From Chamaea fasciata (taxonomy: Eukaryota > Chordata > Aves > Passeriformes > Sylviidae), in the NCBI GenBank assembly GCA_029207755.1, contig JARCOQ010000006.1, positions 66,128,093-66,192,092 on the forward strand: a stretch of 64,000 nt of DNA, written 5' to 3'. The notes beneath the pieces are model-generated. The model ran no database searches. It had not been told where the DNA came from and saw only the letters and a program-made list of their open reading frames with translations. Position numbers and translations under genes: made by a program. Positions 8,397-22,062 of the stretch are shown here, one piece after another. How positions within the stretch are numbered: position 1 is the stretch's first letter; every line of letters starts with the position of its first letter.

Positions 8397-9084
8397 TGTG
8401 GATAGGGAGCAGTGCCTGGAAGGTCTGTGCTGCAGGCCTTTCTCCTCCTGACAAAGCATCCCAGTCCTTGTTTGGACAGAGAGAGAGGCGTTTGTGGTGC
8501 CTCAGAGGCACCAGAACTCGCCAGTAGCCTTGGGCAAGCTCCTTCTCCTCGATCCTGTCCTCAGCTCTGCAAGTTGTGTTGCCACCTTTGTACCTTAGGG
8601 CTGGGTGATGATGTCACACTAGTCCCTGTCACCCACTGCCCTAATTCGGGGAGGCTATCCTTGTGGGTGCTGACAGTGACTTTGTCAATGCCAGGCACGG
8701 CTGTAAGGAGAAAAACAGAAATGGGAACAGGTTCATCAACAGGTTGGCGGGCTTAAGGAGACTTAGGTCTTACTACAGGTCATCAGTGGTGATTAGGTCA
8801 TACTAACCAGTCCTAATTCATTCTTTTGACAGCTCTAAGAGTACAGTTGATTGATTCATTCATTCTTTAAAAGAAGAGTTGTTCTGTGATACATTGGGCA
8901 TATTGCTTGGGTCAGCCTCCTTAAAGGAAAATCAGAGTATTACCTACGGTCTCAAATGAAGCTTCTGAACCAACTTTAAGTACTCATGTGTTTTTCCCGA
9001 AAGATAAAGTCTCTGAGGCCGTGGAAACTTCAGGATTGAGGTGGGCAAGCATGGCAGGAATTTGAGAAGATTGGTGCCCTGTAG

Positions 9085-9290
9085 GCACTGGGGGGCTCTG
9101 AAGTCTCCCTGGAGCCTTCTCTTCTCCAGGCTGAACAAGCTCAGCTCTCTCAGCCCATCTCCAGAGCAGAACTGCTCCAGCCCTTGGATCATGGCTGCAA
9201 CCCTCCTCTGGACTCACTCCAGAAGTTCCATGTTTTTGTTTTTTTTTTTTTTTTTAAACGTGGAGACCCCAGATGTGGGTGCAGAATTAC
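9085..9290 (-). mobile_element. Antisense CR1 fragment, T tract 9233-9255 (U2)
   Basis: 23-bp tract, same structure as in U1. Confidence 0.75.
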
Positions 9291-10511
9291 TTTTGGGTTC
9301 AGGCAAGCGTTTGTTCATCACAGTTACTCCCACAAGCCAGCCCAGGTGGGAGCAGAGCTCCTTCCACCCCACCCACCCTGTTTCCATCCCTTCTTCAGCA
9401 CATCCCATGGTGCTTTTTTCTGCTGCTTCCCAGGAGCTGTTGGCTCTTGCCCTGCCCTGACTGCTGGACCCGTCTGTGGACACTGCACAGCGATCTGTTG
9501 CCAGCTGTCTGGATTCTGAAGGAAAACCCAAGCAAATCTCTGAATCAAAGTAAAGGTGTCTTGCAAACTTAACCTAATCCTTTGTAAAGCTGTATTAAGG
9601 CCAAATTAAATTCAAATCTGTGGGTTCATTTTCCTCTTAGGCTTTATTCCTCGTTTGTTTGAGAGAGCTGGTGAGTCTTTTAGGACTCATGGTACCTTGG
9701 TTCCCTTTCAGAATGGAACAAATCTGAGACTTTTCCAGCCAGTTTTTCTTTAAATACCACGAGTTTTCATTCCCCTTTCATTTAAAATACTTCCACAATT
9801 TAATATGAAATGCTGGGTAGCAAACCCGGTAGCACTTCCAGACAGAAAGAAGTATGTTGTGTGTAACTCCAAATGTGAATTCTCCTTGCAAAGTGATGGC
9901 TTTCCACTGAGGTGGATCAAACAGATGCTCAGTTGGATGCTGGTGCTGAAGCACTTTTCTCTTGTGGCTTGAGTGTCTGATGGCAAGAGCCTGAGATTTT
10001 AATAGCAGAAAGAAGGGATTTCCTACTAACCTTCCCCGGAGAACTGTCACTTGTACAGTCTTTTCCAGCCTCGTCTAGTCTGACCTGCATCTTCTCCAAA
10101 ACTTGGTCAATTTTTAAATACTTTTTAAACTTTTTGTGTACCATTTGCAGAGAACAGGAGGGTGCTGGCTATTTTTTTCACAAAATACACGCTGCTCTGT
10201 GAGTGAGGTGGTCCTCCGTTCTCCCCAGAGAAACCTTTACCAGTAAGCTCTGCTGCTTCTCAAGGATGGGATGCTGGTGCTGGTGTGGATAAACAGATTT
10301 TCTCCCATTTTCAGCACAGGTGATGGAGGGAGAGGAGCTGTTGGCCAAGAGCCTCATGGTGCCAGCACCTCCTGACATGCAGGAGCTGAAAAACTAGAGG
10401 TTTTGCCCTTGTTGCATTCAGTGGATTTCTAATTTTACTTCAAGCTAATTGCTTCCTCGTCCTGGGAGGTGCCAGGGAGATGCCCAAGGGGACACAAGGA
10501 CAAAGATTTTA

Positions 10512-10792
10512 GCAGGGTCTATTGCCATAAGACAAGGGGTGTTGGTTTTAAACTGGAGGAGGGATGATTCAAATGAGCTTCAAGGAAGAAATTTTTAATC
10601 AATGAGGGTGATAAAAATGCAGTGGTCTCTGCCACAGGTTGCCCAGAGATGCTGTGGAAACATTCCAGGTTGGATGGGGCTTGGAACAAGCTGACTAGTT
10701 GAAGGTGTCCTTGCTTATTGCAGGGAGGGTGGAAGTAAATGAGATTTAAAGTGTCTCCCAAGCCCAACCATTGTACGATTTTACGATCATCT
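10512..10792 (+). mobile_element. CR1 3' end (U2)
   Basis: Variant AATGCAGTGG, as U1. Confidence 0.82.
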
Positions 10793-10886
10793 CATCCAAC
10801 TTCACTGCTCCAACATGATTCCCATGAGCATGCAGGAGGCTGGGAAAAGGAATGTGGGCTCTCCCAGTTCAAACAAACAGAAAAGT

Positions 10887-12226
10887 TTATTTTGATGGCT
10901 GAGGGGGACGAGCACCAGAGGGTGATGCTCGTCTGATCCTGCTCTGGTTTTCAGGCCGACTGTACAGCTTTTTCTCCTGCCGCTGTTGCCGCCGGACGTG
11001 TCTCATACGGATTGGCCCAGGCTGGGAGCGTTTGTCCTTCATGGAGCCAGCGAAGAGCCAGGGTGGTCTGTATGGAGCTGCTTGTCTGCTGGGTGACTGA
11101 GTGTCCTGGGACAGCCCTGGCACCCCCTGAGTGGCGGTGCTGGGGCTGCTGGTCTCAATACTTTGGGCCAGCACATCGTCGATCCGGCGGCGTTTTTCTG
11201 CCGGGCTCCTGAGTGACTGTGGCTCTGTGGCGCCGTCTGGATGGCCTCTTTTCAAGCTCTGCTTTTTGCACGGGAAGCTGCTGCTGCTGCTGCTGCTGAC
11301 CAGCACCACAGCCTGGGACAGCCCTGGCACCCCCTGAGTGGCGGTGCTGGGGCTGCTGGTCTCAATACTTTGGGCGATCCGGCGGTGTTTTGCTGCCGGG
11401 CTCCTGAGTGTCTGTGGCTCTGTGGCGCCCTCTGGATGGCCTCTCTTCAAGCTCTGCTTTTTGCAGGGGAAGCTGCTGCTGCTGCTGCTTCTGACCAGAA
11501 CCACACTTTGAGACAGCCCTGGCACCCCCTGAGTGGCGGTGCTGGGGCTGCTGGCCTCAGTATTTTGGGCCAGCACATCGTTGATCCGGCGGCGTTTTGC
11601 TGCCGGGCTCCTGAGTGACTGTGGCTCTGTGACGCCCTCTGGATGGCCTCTCTTCAAGCTCTGCTTTTTGCAGGGGAAGCTGCTGCTGCTGCTGCTGCTG
11701 ACCAGCACCACAGCCTGGGACAGCCCTGGCACCCCCTGAGTGCCGGTGCTGGGGCTGCTGGTCTCAGCACGCAGCAGTGGCACTCGGTTCAGCCGTATGG
11801 GTTTCACTGCCCGGCTGCCCGGGCCTTGTGCTCTCTGTCTCCAGGAACGGCGCCGGGCCTGCTCCGCCCTGGGCTGTTCCGACAGGCCGCTGCTGCTGCT
11901 GCTGCTGTTTGGATCTGCACATTGGAGAGAGGAGAGGGCAAGTGGTGTGAGCACCTGCGCAGGGCTCGGGTGATGTCCGTGCAGGATTGTCCCCAAGGCC
12001 TTGCCGGGCTGGCTTAAGGGCAGGGGAGGCATATGTGCCCACAGGCCAGCCTGGCCCCGCTGGCCCAAGAGAGCCAGAGGGACTCTACCCTGGGTCGTTG
12101 TTGGAGCTCCTGCTTCCCCTTGCTGCAGCTCTTGACCGCTCCCCCACTGCCAGCCGTGGGGAGGGAGATTTTGCTCTCACCTTGCTTCTTCCCAGGAGGA
12201 CACTTCTCAGCAGTGTTGTGCACCAT
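10887..12226 (-). CDS. NLS-repeat protein gene, copy U3
   Basis: Exons 10887-11914 and 12181-12226, predicted 357 residues. The PAEKRRRID variant sits here in the third repeat instead of the first, so the same base change occurs at a different repeat position than in U2. That suggests exchange between internal repeats. Putative upstream exon 13918-14031. Confidence 0.72.
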
Positions 12227-12914
12227 TGTGGATAGGGAGCAGTGCCTGGAAGGTCTGTGCTGCAGGCCTTTCTCCTCCTGACAAAGCATCCCAGTCCTTG
12301 TTTGGACAGAGAGAGAGGCGTTTGTGGTGCCTCAGAGGCACCAGAACTCGCCAGTAGCCTTGGGCAAGCTCCTTCTCCTCGATCCTGTCCTCAGCTCTGC
12401 AAGTTGTGTTGCCACCTTTGTACCTTAGGGCTGGGTGATGATGTCACACTAGTCCCTGTCACCCACTGCCCTAATTCGGGGAGGCTATCCTTGTGGGTGC
12501 TGACAGTGACTTTGTCAATGCCAGGCACGGCTGTAAGGAGAAAAACAGAAATGGGAACAGGTTCATCAACAGGTTGGCGGGCTTAAGGAGACTTAGGTCT
12601 TACTACAGGTCATCAGTGGTGATTAGGTCATACTAACCAGTCCTAATTCATTCTTTTGACAGCTCTAAGAGTACAGTTGATTGATTCATTCATTCTTTAA
12701 AAGAAGAGTTGTTCTGTGATACATTGGGCATATTGCTTGGGTCAGCCTCCTTAAAGGAAAATCAGAGTATTACCTACGGTCTCAAATGAAGCTTCTGAAC
12801 CAACTTTAAGTACTCATGTGTTTTTCCCGAAAGATAAAGTCTCTGAGGCCGTGGAAACTTCAGGATTGAGGTGGGCAAGCATGGCAGGAATTTGAGAAGA
12901 TTGGTGCCCTGTAG

Positions 12915-13177
12915 GCACTGGGGGGCTCTGAAGTCTCCCTGGAGCCTTCTCTTCTCCAGGCTGAACAAGCTCAGCTCTCTCAGCCCATCTCCAGAGCAGA
13001 ACTGCTCCAGCCCTTGGATCATGGCTGCAACCCTCCTCTGGACTCACTCCAGAAGTTCCATGTTTTTTTTTTTTTTTTTTTGTTTTTTTTTTTTTTTTTT
13101 TTTTTTTTGTTTTTGTTTTTGTTTTTGTTTTTTTTTTTTTTTAAACGTGGAGACCCCAGATGTGGGTGCAGAATTAC
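12915..13177 (-). mobile_element. Antisense CR1 fragment, T tract 13063-13142 (U3)
   Basis: 80-bp tract with several TTTTTG interruptions; a long form like unit L but with a different interruption pattern. Confidence 0.75.
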
Positions 13178-14399
13178 TTTTGGGTTCAGGCAAGCGTTTG
13201 TTCATCACAGTTACTCCCACAAGCCAGCCCAGGTGGGAGCAGAGCTCCTTCCACCCCACCCACCCTGTTTCCATCCCTTCTTCAGCACATCCCATGGTGC
13301 TTTTTTCTGCTGCTTCCCAGGAGCTGTTGGCTCTTGCCCTGCCCTGACTGCTGGACCCGTCTGTGGACACGGCACAGCGATCTGTTGCCAGCTCTCTGGA
13401 TTCTGAAGGAAAACCCAAGCAAATCTCTGAATCAAAGTAAAGGTGTCTTGCAAACTTAACCTAATCCTTTGTAAAGCTGTATTAAGGCCAAATTAAATTC
13501 AAATCTGTGGGTTCATTTTCCTCTTAGGCTTTATTCCTCGTTTGTTTGAGAGAGCTGGTGAGTCTTTTAGGACTCATGGTACCTTGGTTCCCTTTCAGAA
13601 TGGAACAAATCTGAGACTTTTCCAGCCAGTTTTTCTTTAAATACCACGAGTTTTCATTCCCCTTTCATTTAAAATACTTCCACAATTTAATATGAAATGC
13701 TGGGTAGCAAAACCGGTAGCACTTCCAGACAGAAAGAAGTATGTTGTGTGTAACTCCAAATGTGAATTCTCCTTGCAAAGTGATGGCTTTCCACTGAGGT
13801 GGATCAAACAGATGCTCAGTTGGATGCTGGTGCTGAAGCACTTTTCTCTTGTGGCTTGAGTGTCTGATGGCAACAGCCTGAGATTTTAATAGCAGAAAGA
13901 AGGGATTTCCTACTAACCTTCCCCGGAGAACTGTCACTTGTACAGTCTTTTCCAGGCTCGTCTAGTCTGATCTGCATCTTCTCCAAAACTTGGTCAATTT
14001 TTAAACACTTTTTAAACTTTTTGTGTACCATTTGCAGAGAACAGGAGGGTGCTGGCTATTTTTTTTCACAAAATACACGCTGCTCTGTGAGTGAGGTGGT
14101 CCTCCGTTCTCCCCAGAGCAACCTTTACCTGTCAGCTCTGCTGCTTCTCAAGGATGGGATGCTGGTGCTGGTGTGGATAAACAGATTTTCTCCCATTTTC
14201 AGCACAGGTGATGGAGGGAGAGGAGCTGTTGGCCAAGAGCCTCATGGTGCCAGCACCTCCTGACATGCAGGAGCTGAAAAACTAGAGGTTTTGCCCTTGT
14301 TGCATTCAGTGGATTTCTAATTTTACTTCAAGCTAATTGCTTCCTCGTCCTGGGAGGTGCCAGGGAGATGCCCAAGGGGACACAAGGACAAAGATTTTA

Positions 14400-14680
14400 G
14401 CAGGGTCTATTGCCATAAGACAAGGGGTGTTGGTTTTAAACTGGAGGAGGGATGATTCAAATGAGCTTCAAGGAAGAAATTTTTAATCAATGAGGGTGAT
14501 AAAAATGCTGTGGTCTCTGCCACAGGTTGCCCAGAGATGCTGTGGAAACATTCCAGGTTGGATGGGGCTTGGAACAAGCTGACTAGTTGAAGGTGTCCTT
14601 GCTTATTGCAGGGAGGGTGGAAGTAAATGAGATTTAAAGTGTCTCCCAAGCCCAACCATTGTACGATTTTACGATCATCT
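14400..14680 (+). mobile_element. CR1 3' end (U3)
   Basis: Variant AATGCTGTGG, as unit L. Confidence 0.82.
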
Positions 14681-14774
14681 CATCCAACTTCACTGCTCCA
14701 ACATGATTCCCATGAGCATGCAGGAGGCTGGGAAAAGGAATGTGGGCTCTCCCAGTTCAAACAAACAGAAAAGT

Positions 14775-16114
14775 TTATTTTGATGGCTGAGGGGGACGAG
14801 CACCAGAGGGTGATGCTCGTCTGATCCTGCTCTGGTTTTCAGGCCGACTGTACAGCTTTTTCTCCTGCCGCTGTTGCCGCCGGACGTGTCTCATACGGAT
14901 TGGCCCAGGCTGGGAGCGTTTGTCCTTCATGGAGCCAGCGAAGAGCCAGGGTGGTCTGTATGGAGCTGCTTGTCTGCTGGGTGACTGAGTGTCCTGGGAC
15001 AGCCCTGGCACCCCCTGAGTGGCGGTGCTGGGGCTGCTGGTCTCAATACTTTGGGCCAGCACATCGTCGATCCGGCGGCGTTTTTCTGCCGGGCTCCTGA
15101 GTGACTGTGGCTCTGTGGCGCCGTCTGGATGGCCTCTTTTCAAGCTCTGCTTTTTGCACGGGAAGCTGCTGCTGCTGCTGCTGCTGACCAGCACCACAGC
15201 CTGGGACAGCCCTGGCACCCCCTGAGTGGCGGTGCTGGGGCTGCTGGTCTCAATACTTTGGGCGATCCGGCGGTGTTTTGCTGCCGGGCTCCTGAGTGTC
15301 TGTGGCTCTGTGGGGCCCTCTGGATGGCCTCTCTTCAAGCTCTGCTTTTTGCAGGGGAAGCTGCAGCTGCTGCTGCTTCTGACCAGAACCACACTTTGAG
15401 ACAGCCCTGGCACCCCCTGAGTGGCGGTGCTGGGGCTGCTGGCCTCAGTATTTTGGGCCAGCACATCGTTGATCCGGCGGCGTTTTGCTGCCGGGCTCCT
15501 GAGTGACTGTGGCTCTGTGACGCCCTCTGGATGGCCTCTCTTCAAGCTCTGCTTTTTGCAGGGGAAGCTGCTGCTGCTGCTGCTGCTGACCAGCACCACA
15601 GCCTGGGACAGCCCTGGCACCCCCTGAGTGCCGGTGCTGGGGCTGCTGGTCTCAGCACGCAGCAGTGGCACTCGGTTCAGCCGTATGGGTTTCACTGCCC
15701 GGCTGCCCGGGCCTTGTGCTCTCTGTCTCCAGGAACGGCGCCGGGCCTGCTCCGCCCTGGGCTGTTCCGACAGGCCGCTGCTGCTGCTGCTGCTGTTTGG
15801 ATCTGCACATTGGAGAGAGGAGAGGGCAAGTGGTGTGAGCAGCTGCGCAGGGCTCGGGTGATGTCCGTGCAGGATTGTCCCCAAGGCCTTGCCGGGCTGG
15901 CTTAAGGGCAGGGGAGGCATATGTGCCCACAGGCCAGCCTGGCCCCGCTGGCCCAAGAGAGCCAGAGGGACTCTACCCTGGGTCGTTGTTGGAGCTCCTG
16001 CTTCCCCTTGCTGCAGCTCTTGACCGCTCCCCCACTGCCAGCCGTGGGGAGGGAGATTTTGCTCTCACCTTGCTTCTTCCCAGGAGGACACTTCTCAGCA
16101 GTGTTGTGCACCAT
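14775..16114 (-). CDS. NLS-repeat protein gene, copy U4
   Basis: Exons 14775-15802 and 16069-16114, predicted 357 residues. PAEKRRRID is in the third repeat, as in U3. The second repeat has a Cys interrupting polyserine (RSSSSCSF) and GPTEP. Putative upstream exon 17750-17863. Confidence 0.72.
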
Positions 16115-16802
16115 TGTGGATAGGGAGCAGTGCCTGGAAGGTCTGTGCTGCAGGCCTTTCTCCTCCTGACAAAGCATCCCAGTCCTTGTTTGGACAGAGA
16201 GAGAGGCGTTTGTGGTGCCTCAGAGGCACCAGAACTCGCCAGTAGCCTTGGGCAAGCTCCTTCTCCTCGATCCTGTCCTCAGCTCTGCAAGTTGTGTTGC
16301 CACCTTTGTACCTTAGGGCTGGGTGATGATGTCACACTAGTCCCTGTCACCCACTGCCCTAATTCGGGGAGGCTATCCTTGTGGGTGCTGACAGTGACTT
16401 TGTCAATGCCAGGCACGGCTGTAAGGAGAAAAACAGAAATGGGAACAGGTTCATCAACAGGTTGGCGGGCTTAAGGAGACTTAGGTCTTACTACAGGTCA
16501 TCAGTGGTGATTAGGTCATACTAACCAGTCCTAATTCATTCTTTTGACAGCTCTAAGAGTACAGTTGATTGATTCATTCATTCTTTAAAAGAAGAGTTGT
16601 TCTGTGATACATTGGGCATATTGCTTGGGTCAGCCTCCTTAAAGGAAAATCAGAGTATTACCTACGGTCTCAAATGAAGCTTCTGAACCAACTTTAAGTA
16701 CTCATGTGTTTTTCCCGAAAGATAAAGTCTCTGAGGCCGTGGAAACTTCAGGATTGAGGTGGGCAAGCATGGCAGGAATTTGAGAAGATTGGTGCCCTGT
16801 AG

Positions 16803-17009
16803 GCACTGGGGGGCTCTGAAGTCTCCCTGGAGCCTTCTCTTCTCCAGGCTGAACAAGCTCAGCTCTCTCAGCCCATCTCCAGAGCAGAACTGCTCCAGCC
16901 CTTGGATCATGGCTGCAACCCTCCTCTGGACTCACTCCAGAAGTTCCATGTTTTTGTTTTTTTTTTTTTTTTTTAAACGTGGAGACCCCAGATGTGGGTG
17001 CAGAATTAC
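16803..17009 (-). mobile_element. Antisense CR1 fragment, T tract 16951-16974 (U4)
   Basis: 24-bp tract with one G; one T longer than U1. Confidence 0.75.
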
Positions 17010-18230
17010 TTTTGGGTTCAGGCAAGCGTTTGTTCATCACAGTTACTCCCACAAGCCAGCCCAGGTGGGAGCAGAGCTCCTTCCACCCCACCCACCCTGT
17101 TTCCATCCCTTCTTCAGCACATCCCATGGTGCTTTTTTCTGCTGCTTCCCAGGAGCTGTTGGCTCTTGCCCTGCCCTGACTGCTGGACCCGTCTGTGGAC
17201 ACTGCACAGCGATCTGTTGCCAGCTGTCTGGATTCTGAAGGAAAACCCAAGCAAATCTCTGAATCAAAGTAAAGGTGTCTTGCAAACTTAACCTAATCCT
17301 TTGTAAAGCTGTATTAAGGCCAAATTAAATTCAAATCTGTGGGTTCATTTTCCTCTTAGGCTTTATTCCTCGTTTGTTTGAGAGAGCTGGTGAGTCTTTT
17401 AGGACTCATGGTACCTTGGTTCCCTTTCAGAATGGAACAAATCTGAGACTTTTCCAGCCAGTTTTTCTTTAAATACCACGAGTTTTCATTCCCCTTTCAT
17501 TTAAAATACTTCCACAATTTAATATGAAATGCTGGGTAGCAAACCCGGTAGCACTTCCAGACAGAAAGAAGTATGTTGTGTGTAACTCCAAATGTGAATT
17601 CTCCTTGCAAAGTGATGGCTTTCCACTGAGGTGGATCAAACAGATGCTCAGTTGGATGCTGGTGCTGAAGCACTTTTCTCTTGTGGCTTGAGTGTCTGAT
17701 GGCAACAGCCTGAGATTTTAATAGCAGAAAGAAGGGATTTCCTACTAACCTTCCCCGGAGAACTGTCACTTGTACAGTCTTTTCCAGCCTCGTCTAGTCT
17801 GACCTGCATCTTCTCCAAAACTTGGTCAATTTTTAAATACTTTTTAAACTTTTTGTGTACCATTTGCAGAGAACAGGAGGGTGCTGGCTATTTTTTTCAC
17901 AAAATACACGCTGCTCTGTGAGTGAGGTGGTCCTCCGTTCTCCCCAGAGAAACCTTTACCAGTAAGCTCTGCTGCTTCTCAAGGATGGGATGCTGGTGCT
18001 GGTGTGGATAAACAGATTTTCTCCCATTTTCAGCACAGGTGATGGAGGGAGAGGAGCTGTTGGCCAAGAGCCTCATGGTGCCAGCACCTCCTGACATGCA
18101 GGAGCTGAAAAACTAGAGGTTTTGCCCTTGTTGCATTCAGTGGATTTCTAATTTTACTTCAAGCTAATTGCTTCCTCGTCCTGGGAGGTGCCAGGGAGAT
18201 GCCCAAGGGGACACAAGGACAAAGATTTTA

Positions 18231-18511
18231 GCAGGGTCTATTGCCATAAGACAAGGGGTGTTGGTTTTAAACTGGAGGAGGGATGATTCAAATGAGCTTC
18301 AAGGAAGAAATTTTTAATCAATGAGGGTGATAAAAATGCAGTGGTCTCTGCCACAGGTTGCCCAGAGATGCTGTGGAAACATTCCAGGTTGGATGGGGCT
18401 TGGAACAAGCTGACTAGTTGAAGGTGTCCTTGCTTATTGCAGGGAGGGTGGAAGTAAATGAGATTTAAAGTGTCTCCCAAGCCCAACCATTGTACGATTT
18501 TACGATCATCT
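18231..18511 (+). mobile_element. CR1 3' end (U4)
   Basis: Variant AATGCAGTGG. Confidence 0.82.
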
Positions 18512-18605
18512 CATCCAACTTCACTGCTCCAACATGATTCCCATGAGCATGCAGGAGGCTGGGAAAAGGAATGTGGGCTCTCCCAGTTCAAACAAACAGA
18601 AAAGT

Positions 18606-19945
18606 TTATTTTGATGGCTGAGGGGGACGAGCACCAGAGGGTGATGCTCGTCTGATCCTGCTCTGGTTTTCAGGCCGACTGTACAGCTTTTTCTCCTGCC
18701 GCTGTTGCCGCCGGACGTGTCTCATACGGATTGGCCCAGGCTGGGAGCGTTTGTCCTTCATGGAGCCAGCGAAGAGCCAGGGTGGTCTGTATGGAGCTGC
18801 TTGTCTGCTGGGTGACTGAGTGTCCTGGGACAGCCCTGGCACCCCCTGAGTGGCGGTGCTGGGGCTGCTGGTCTCAATACTTTGGGCCAGCACATCGTCG
18901 ATCCGGCGGCGTTTTGCTGCCGGGCTCCTGAGTGACTGTGGCTCTGTGGCGCCGTCTGGATGGCCTCTTTTCAAGCTCTGCTTTTTGCACGGGAAGCTGC
19001 TGCTGCTGCTGCTGCTGACCAGCACCACAGCCTGGGACAGCCCTGGCACCCCCTGAGTGGCGGTGCTGGGGCTGCTGGTCTCAATACTTTGGGCGATCCG
19101 GCGGTGTTTTGCTGCCGGGCTCCTGAGTGTCTGTGGCTCTGTGGGGCCCTCTGGATGGCCTCTCTTCCAGCTCTGCTTTTTGCAGGGGAAGCTGCTGCTG
19201 CTGCTGCTTCTGACCAGAACCACACTTTGAGACAGCCCTGGCACCCCCTGAGTGGCGGTGCTGGGGCTGCTGGCCTCAGTATTTTGGGCCAGCACATCGT
19301 TGATCCGGCGGCGTTTTGCTGCCGGGCTCCTGAGTGACTGTGGCTCTTTGACGCCCTCTGGATGGCCTCTCTTCAAGCTCTGCTTTTTGCAGGGGAAGCT
19401 GCTGCTGCTGCTGCTGCTGACCAGCACCACAGCCTGGGACAGCCCTGGCACCCCCTGAGTGCCGGTGCTGGGGCTGCTGGTCTCAGCACGCAGCAGTGGC
19501 ACTCGGTTCAGCCGTATGGGTTTCACTGCCCGGCTGCCCGGGCCTTGTGCTCTCTGTCTCCAGGAACGGCGCCGGGCCTGCTCCGCCCTGGGCTGTTCCG
19601 ACAGGCCGCTGCTGCTGCTGCTGCTGTTTGGATCTGCACATTGGAGAGAGGAGAGGGCAAGTGGTGTGAGCAGCTGCGCAGGGCTCGGGTGATGTCCGTG
19701 CAGGATTGTCCCCAAGGCCTTGCCGGGCTGGCTTAAGGGCAGGGGAGGCATATGTGCCCACAGGCCAGCCTGGCCCCGCTGGCCCAAGAGAGCCAGAGGG
19801 ACTCTACCCTGGGTCGTTGTTGGAGCTCCTGCTTCCCCTTGCTGCAGCTCTTGACCGCTCCCCCACTGCCAGCCGTGGGGAGGGAGATTTTGCTCTCACC
19901 TTGCTTCTTCCCAGGAGGACACTTCTCAGCAGTGTTGTGCACCAT
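18606..19945 (-). CDS. NLS-repeat protein gene, copy U5
   Basis: Exons 18606-19633 and 19900-19945, predicted 357 residues. First repeat has GVKEP for GVTEP; second repeat has KKQSWKRG and GPTEP. All three NLS-like motifs keep their basic residues. Putative upstream exon 21582-21695. Confidence 0.72.
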
Positions 19946-20633
19946 TGTGGATAGGGAGCAGTGCCTGGAAGGTCTGTGCTGCAGGCCTTTCTCCTCCTGA
20001 CAAAGCATCCCAGTCCTTGTTTGGACAGAGAGAGAGGCGTTTGTGGTGCCTCAGAGGCACCAGAACTCGCCAGTAGCCTTGGGCAAGCTCCTTCTCCTCG
20101 ATCCTGTCCTCAGCTCTGCAAGTTGTGTTGCCACCTTTGTACCTTAGGGCTGGGTGATGATGTCACACTAGTCCCTGTCACCCACTGCCCTAATTCGGGG
20201 AGGCTATCCTTGTGGGTGCTGACAGTGACTTTGTCAATGCCAGGCACGGCTGTAAGGAGAAAAACAGAAATGGGAACAGGTTCATCAACAGGTTGGCGGG
20301 CTTAAGGAGACTTAGGTCTTACTACAGGTCATCAGTGGTGATTAGGTCATACTAACCAGTCCTAATTCATTCTTTTGACAGCTCTAAGAGTACAGTTGAT
20401 TGATTCATTCATTCTTTAAAAGAAGAGTTGTTCTGTGATACATTGGGCATATTGCTTGGGTCAGCCTCCTTAAAGGAAAATCAGAGTATTACCTACGGTC
20501 TCAAATGAAGCTTCTGAACCAACTTTAAGTACTCATGTGTTTTTCCCGAAAGATAAAGTCTCTGAGGCCGTGGAAACTTCAGGATTGAGGTGGGCAAGCA
20601 TGGCAGGAATTTGAGAAGATTGGTGCCCTGCAG

Positions 20634-20841
20634 GCACTGGGGGGCTCTGAAGTCTCCCTGGAGCCTTCTCTTCTCCAGGCTGAACAAGCTCAGCTCTCTC
20701 AGCCCATCTCCAGAGCAGAACTGCTCCAGCCCTTGGATCATGGCTGCAACCCTCCTCTGGACTCACTCCAGAAGTTCCATGTTTTTGTTTTTTTTTTTTT
20801 TTTTTTAAACGTGGAGACCCCAGATGTGGGTGCAGAATTAC
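20634..20841 (-). mobile_element. Antisense CR1 fragment, T tract 20782-20806 (U5)
   Basis: 25-bp tract with one G. Upstream, CTGCAGGCAC replaces CTGTAGGCAC. Confidence 0.75.
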
Positions 20842-22062
20842 TTTTGGGTTCAGGCAAGCGTTTGTTCATCACAGTTACTCCCACAAGCCAGCCCAGGTGG
20901 GAGCAGAGCTCCTTCCACCCCACCCACCCTGTTTCCATCCCTTCTTCAGCACATCCCATGGTGCTTTTTTCTGCTGCTTCCCAGGAGCTGTTGGCTCTTG
21001 CCCTGCCCTGACTGCTGGACCCGTCTGTGGACACTGCACAGCGATCTGTTGCCAGCTGTCTGGATTCTGAAGGAAAACCCAAGCAAATCTCTGAATCAAA
21101 GTAAAGGTGTCTTGCAAACTTAACCTAATCCTTTGTAAAGCTGTATTAAGGCCAAATTAAATTCAAATCTGTGGGTTCATTTTCCTCTTAGGCTTTATTC
21201 CTCGTTTGTTTGAGAGAGCTGGTGAGTCTTTTAGGACTCATGGTACCTTGGTTCCCTTTCAGAATGGAACAAATCTGAGACTTTTCCAGCCAGTTTTTCT
21301 TTAAATACCACGAGTTTTCATTCCCCTTTCATTTAAAATACTTCCACAATTTAATATGAAATGCTGGGTAGCAAACCCGGTAGCACTTCCAGACAGAAAG
21401 AAGTATGTTGTGTGTAACTCCAAATGTGAATTCTCCTTGCAAAGTGATGGCTTTCCACTGAGGTGGATCAAACAGATGCTCAGTTGGATGCTGGTGCTGA
21501 AGCACTTTTCTCTTGTGGCTTGAGTGTCTGATGGCAACAGCCTGAGATTTTAATAGCAGAAAGAAGGGATTTCCTACTAACCTTCCCCGGAGAACTGTCA
21601 CTTGTACAGTCTTTTCCAGCCTCGTCTAGTCTGACCTGCATCTTCTCCAAAACTTGGTCAATTTTTAAATACTTTTTAAACTTTTTGTGTACCATTTGCA
21701 GAGAACAGGAGGGTGCTGGCTATTTTTTTCACAAAATACACGCTGCTCTGTGAGTGAGGTGGTCCTCCGTTCTCCCCAGAGAAACCTTTACCAGTAAGCT
21801 CTGCTGCTTCTCAAGGATGGGATGCTGGTGCTGGTGTGGATAAACAGATTTTCTCCCATTTTCAGCACAGGTGATGGAGGGAGAGGAGCTGTTGGCCAAG
21901 AGCCTCATGGTGCCAGCACCTCCTGACATGCAGGAGCTGAAAAACTAGAGGTTTTGCCCTTGTTGCATTCAGTGGATTTCTAATTTTACTTCAAGCTAAT
22001 TGCTTCCTCGTCCTGGGAGGTGCCAGGGAGATGCCCAAGGGGACACAAGGACAAAGATTTTA

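Larger units (their letters stand above)
7057..10886. repeat. Array unit U2 (3830 bp)
   Basis: Same length as U1 and the same short 23-bp T tract, so U1 and U2 look like a recent duplication pair. They differ at single bases, for example an Ala-to-Glu change in the first NLS-like motif. Confidence 0.95.
10887..14774. repeat. Array unit U3 (3888 bp)
   Basis: Carries a long interrupted T tract (80 bp) of the type otherwise seen only in unit L, and shares with L the CTGTCAGC variant at 14129-14136. Confidence 0.95.
14775..18605. repeat. Array unit U4 (3831 bp)
   Basis: Short T tract (24 bp). The second coding repeat has private changes (Ser to Cys in the polyserine, GPTEP for GATEP). Confidence 0.95.
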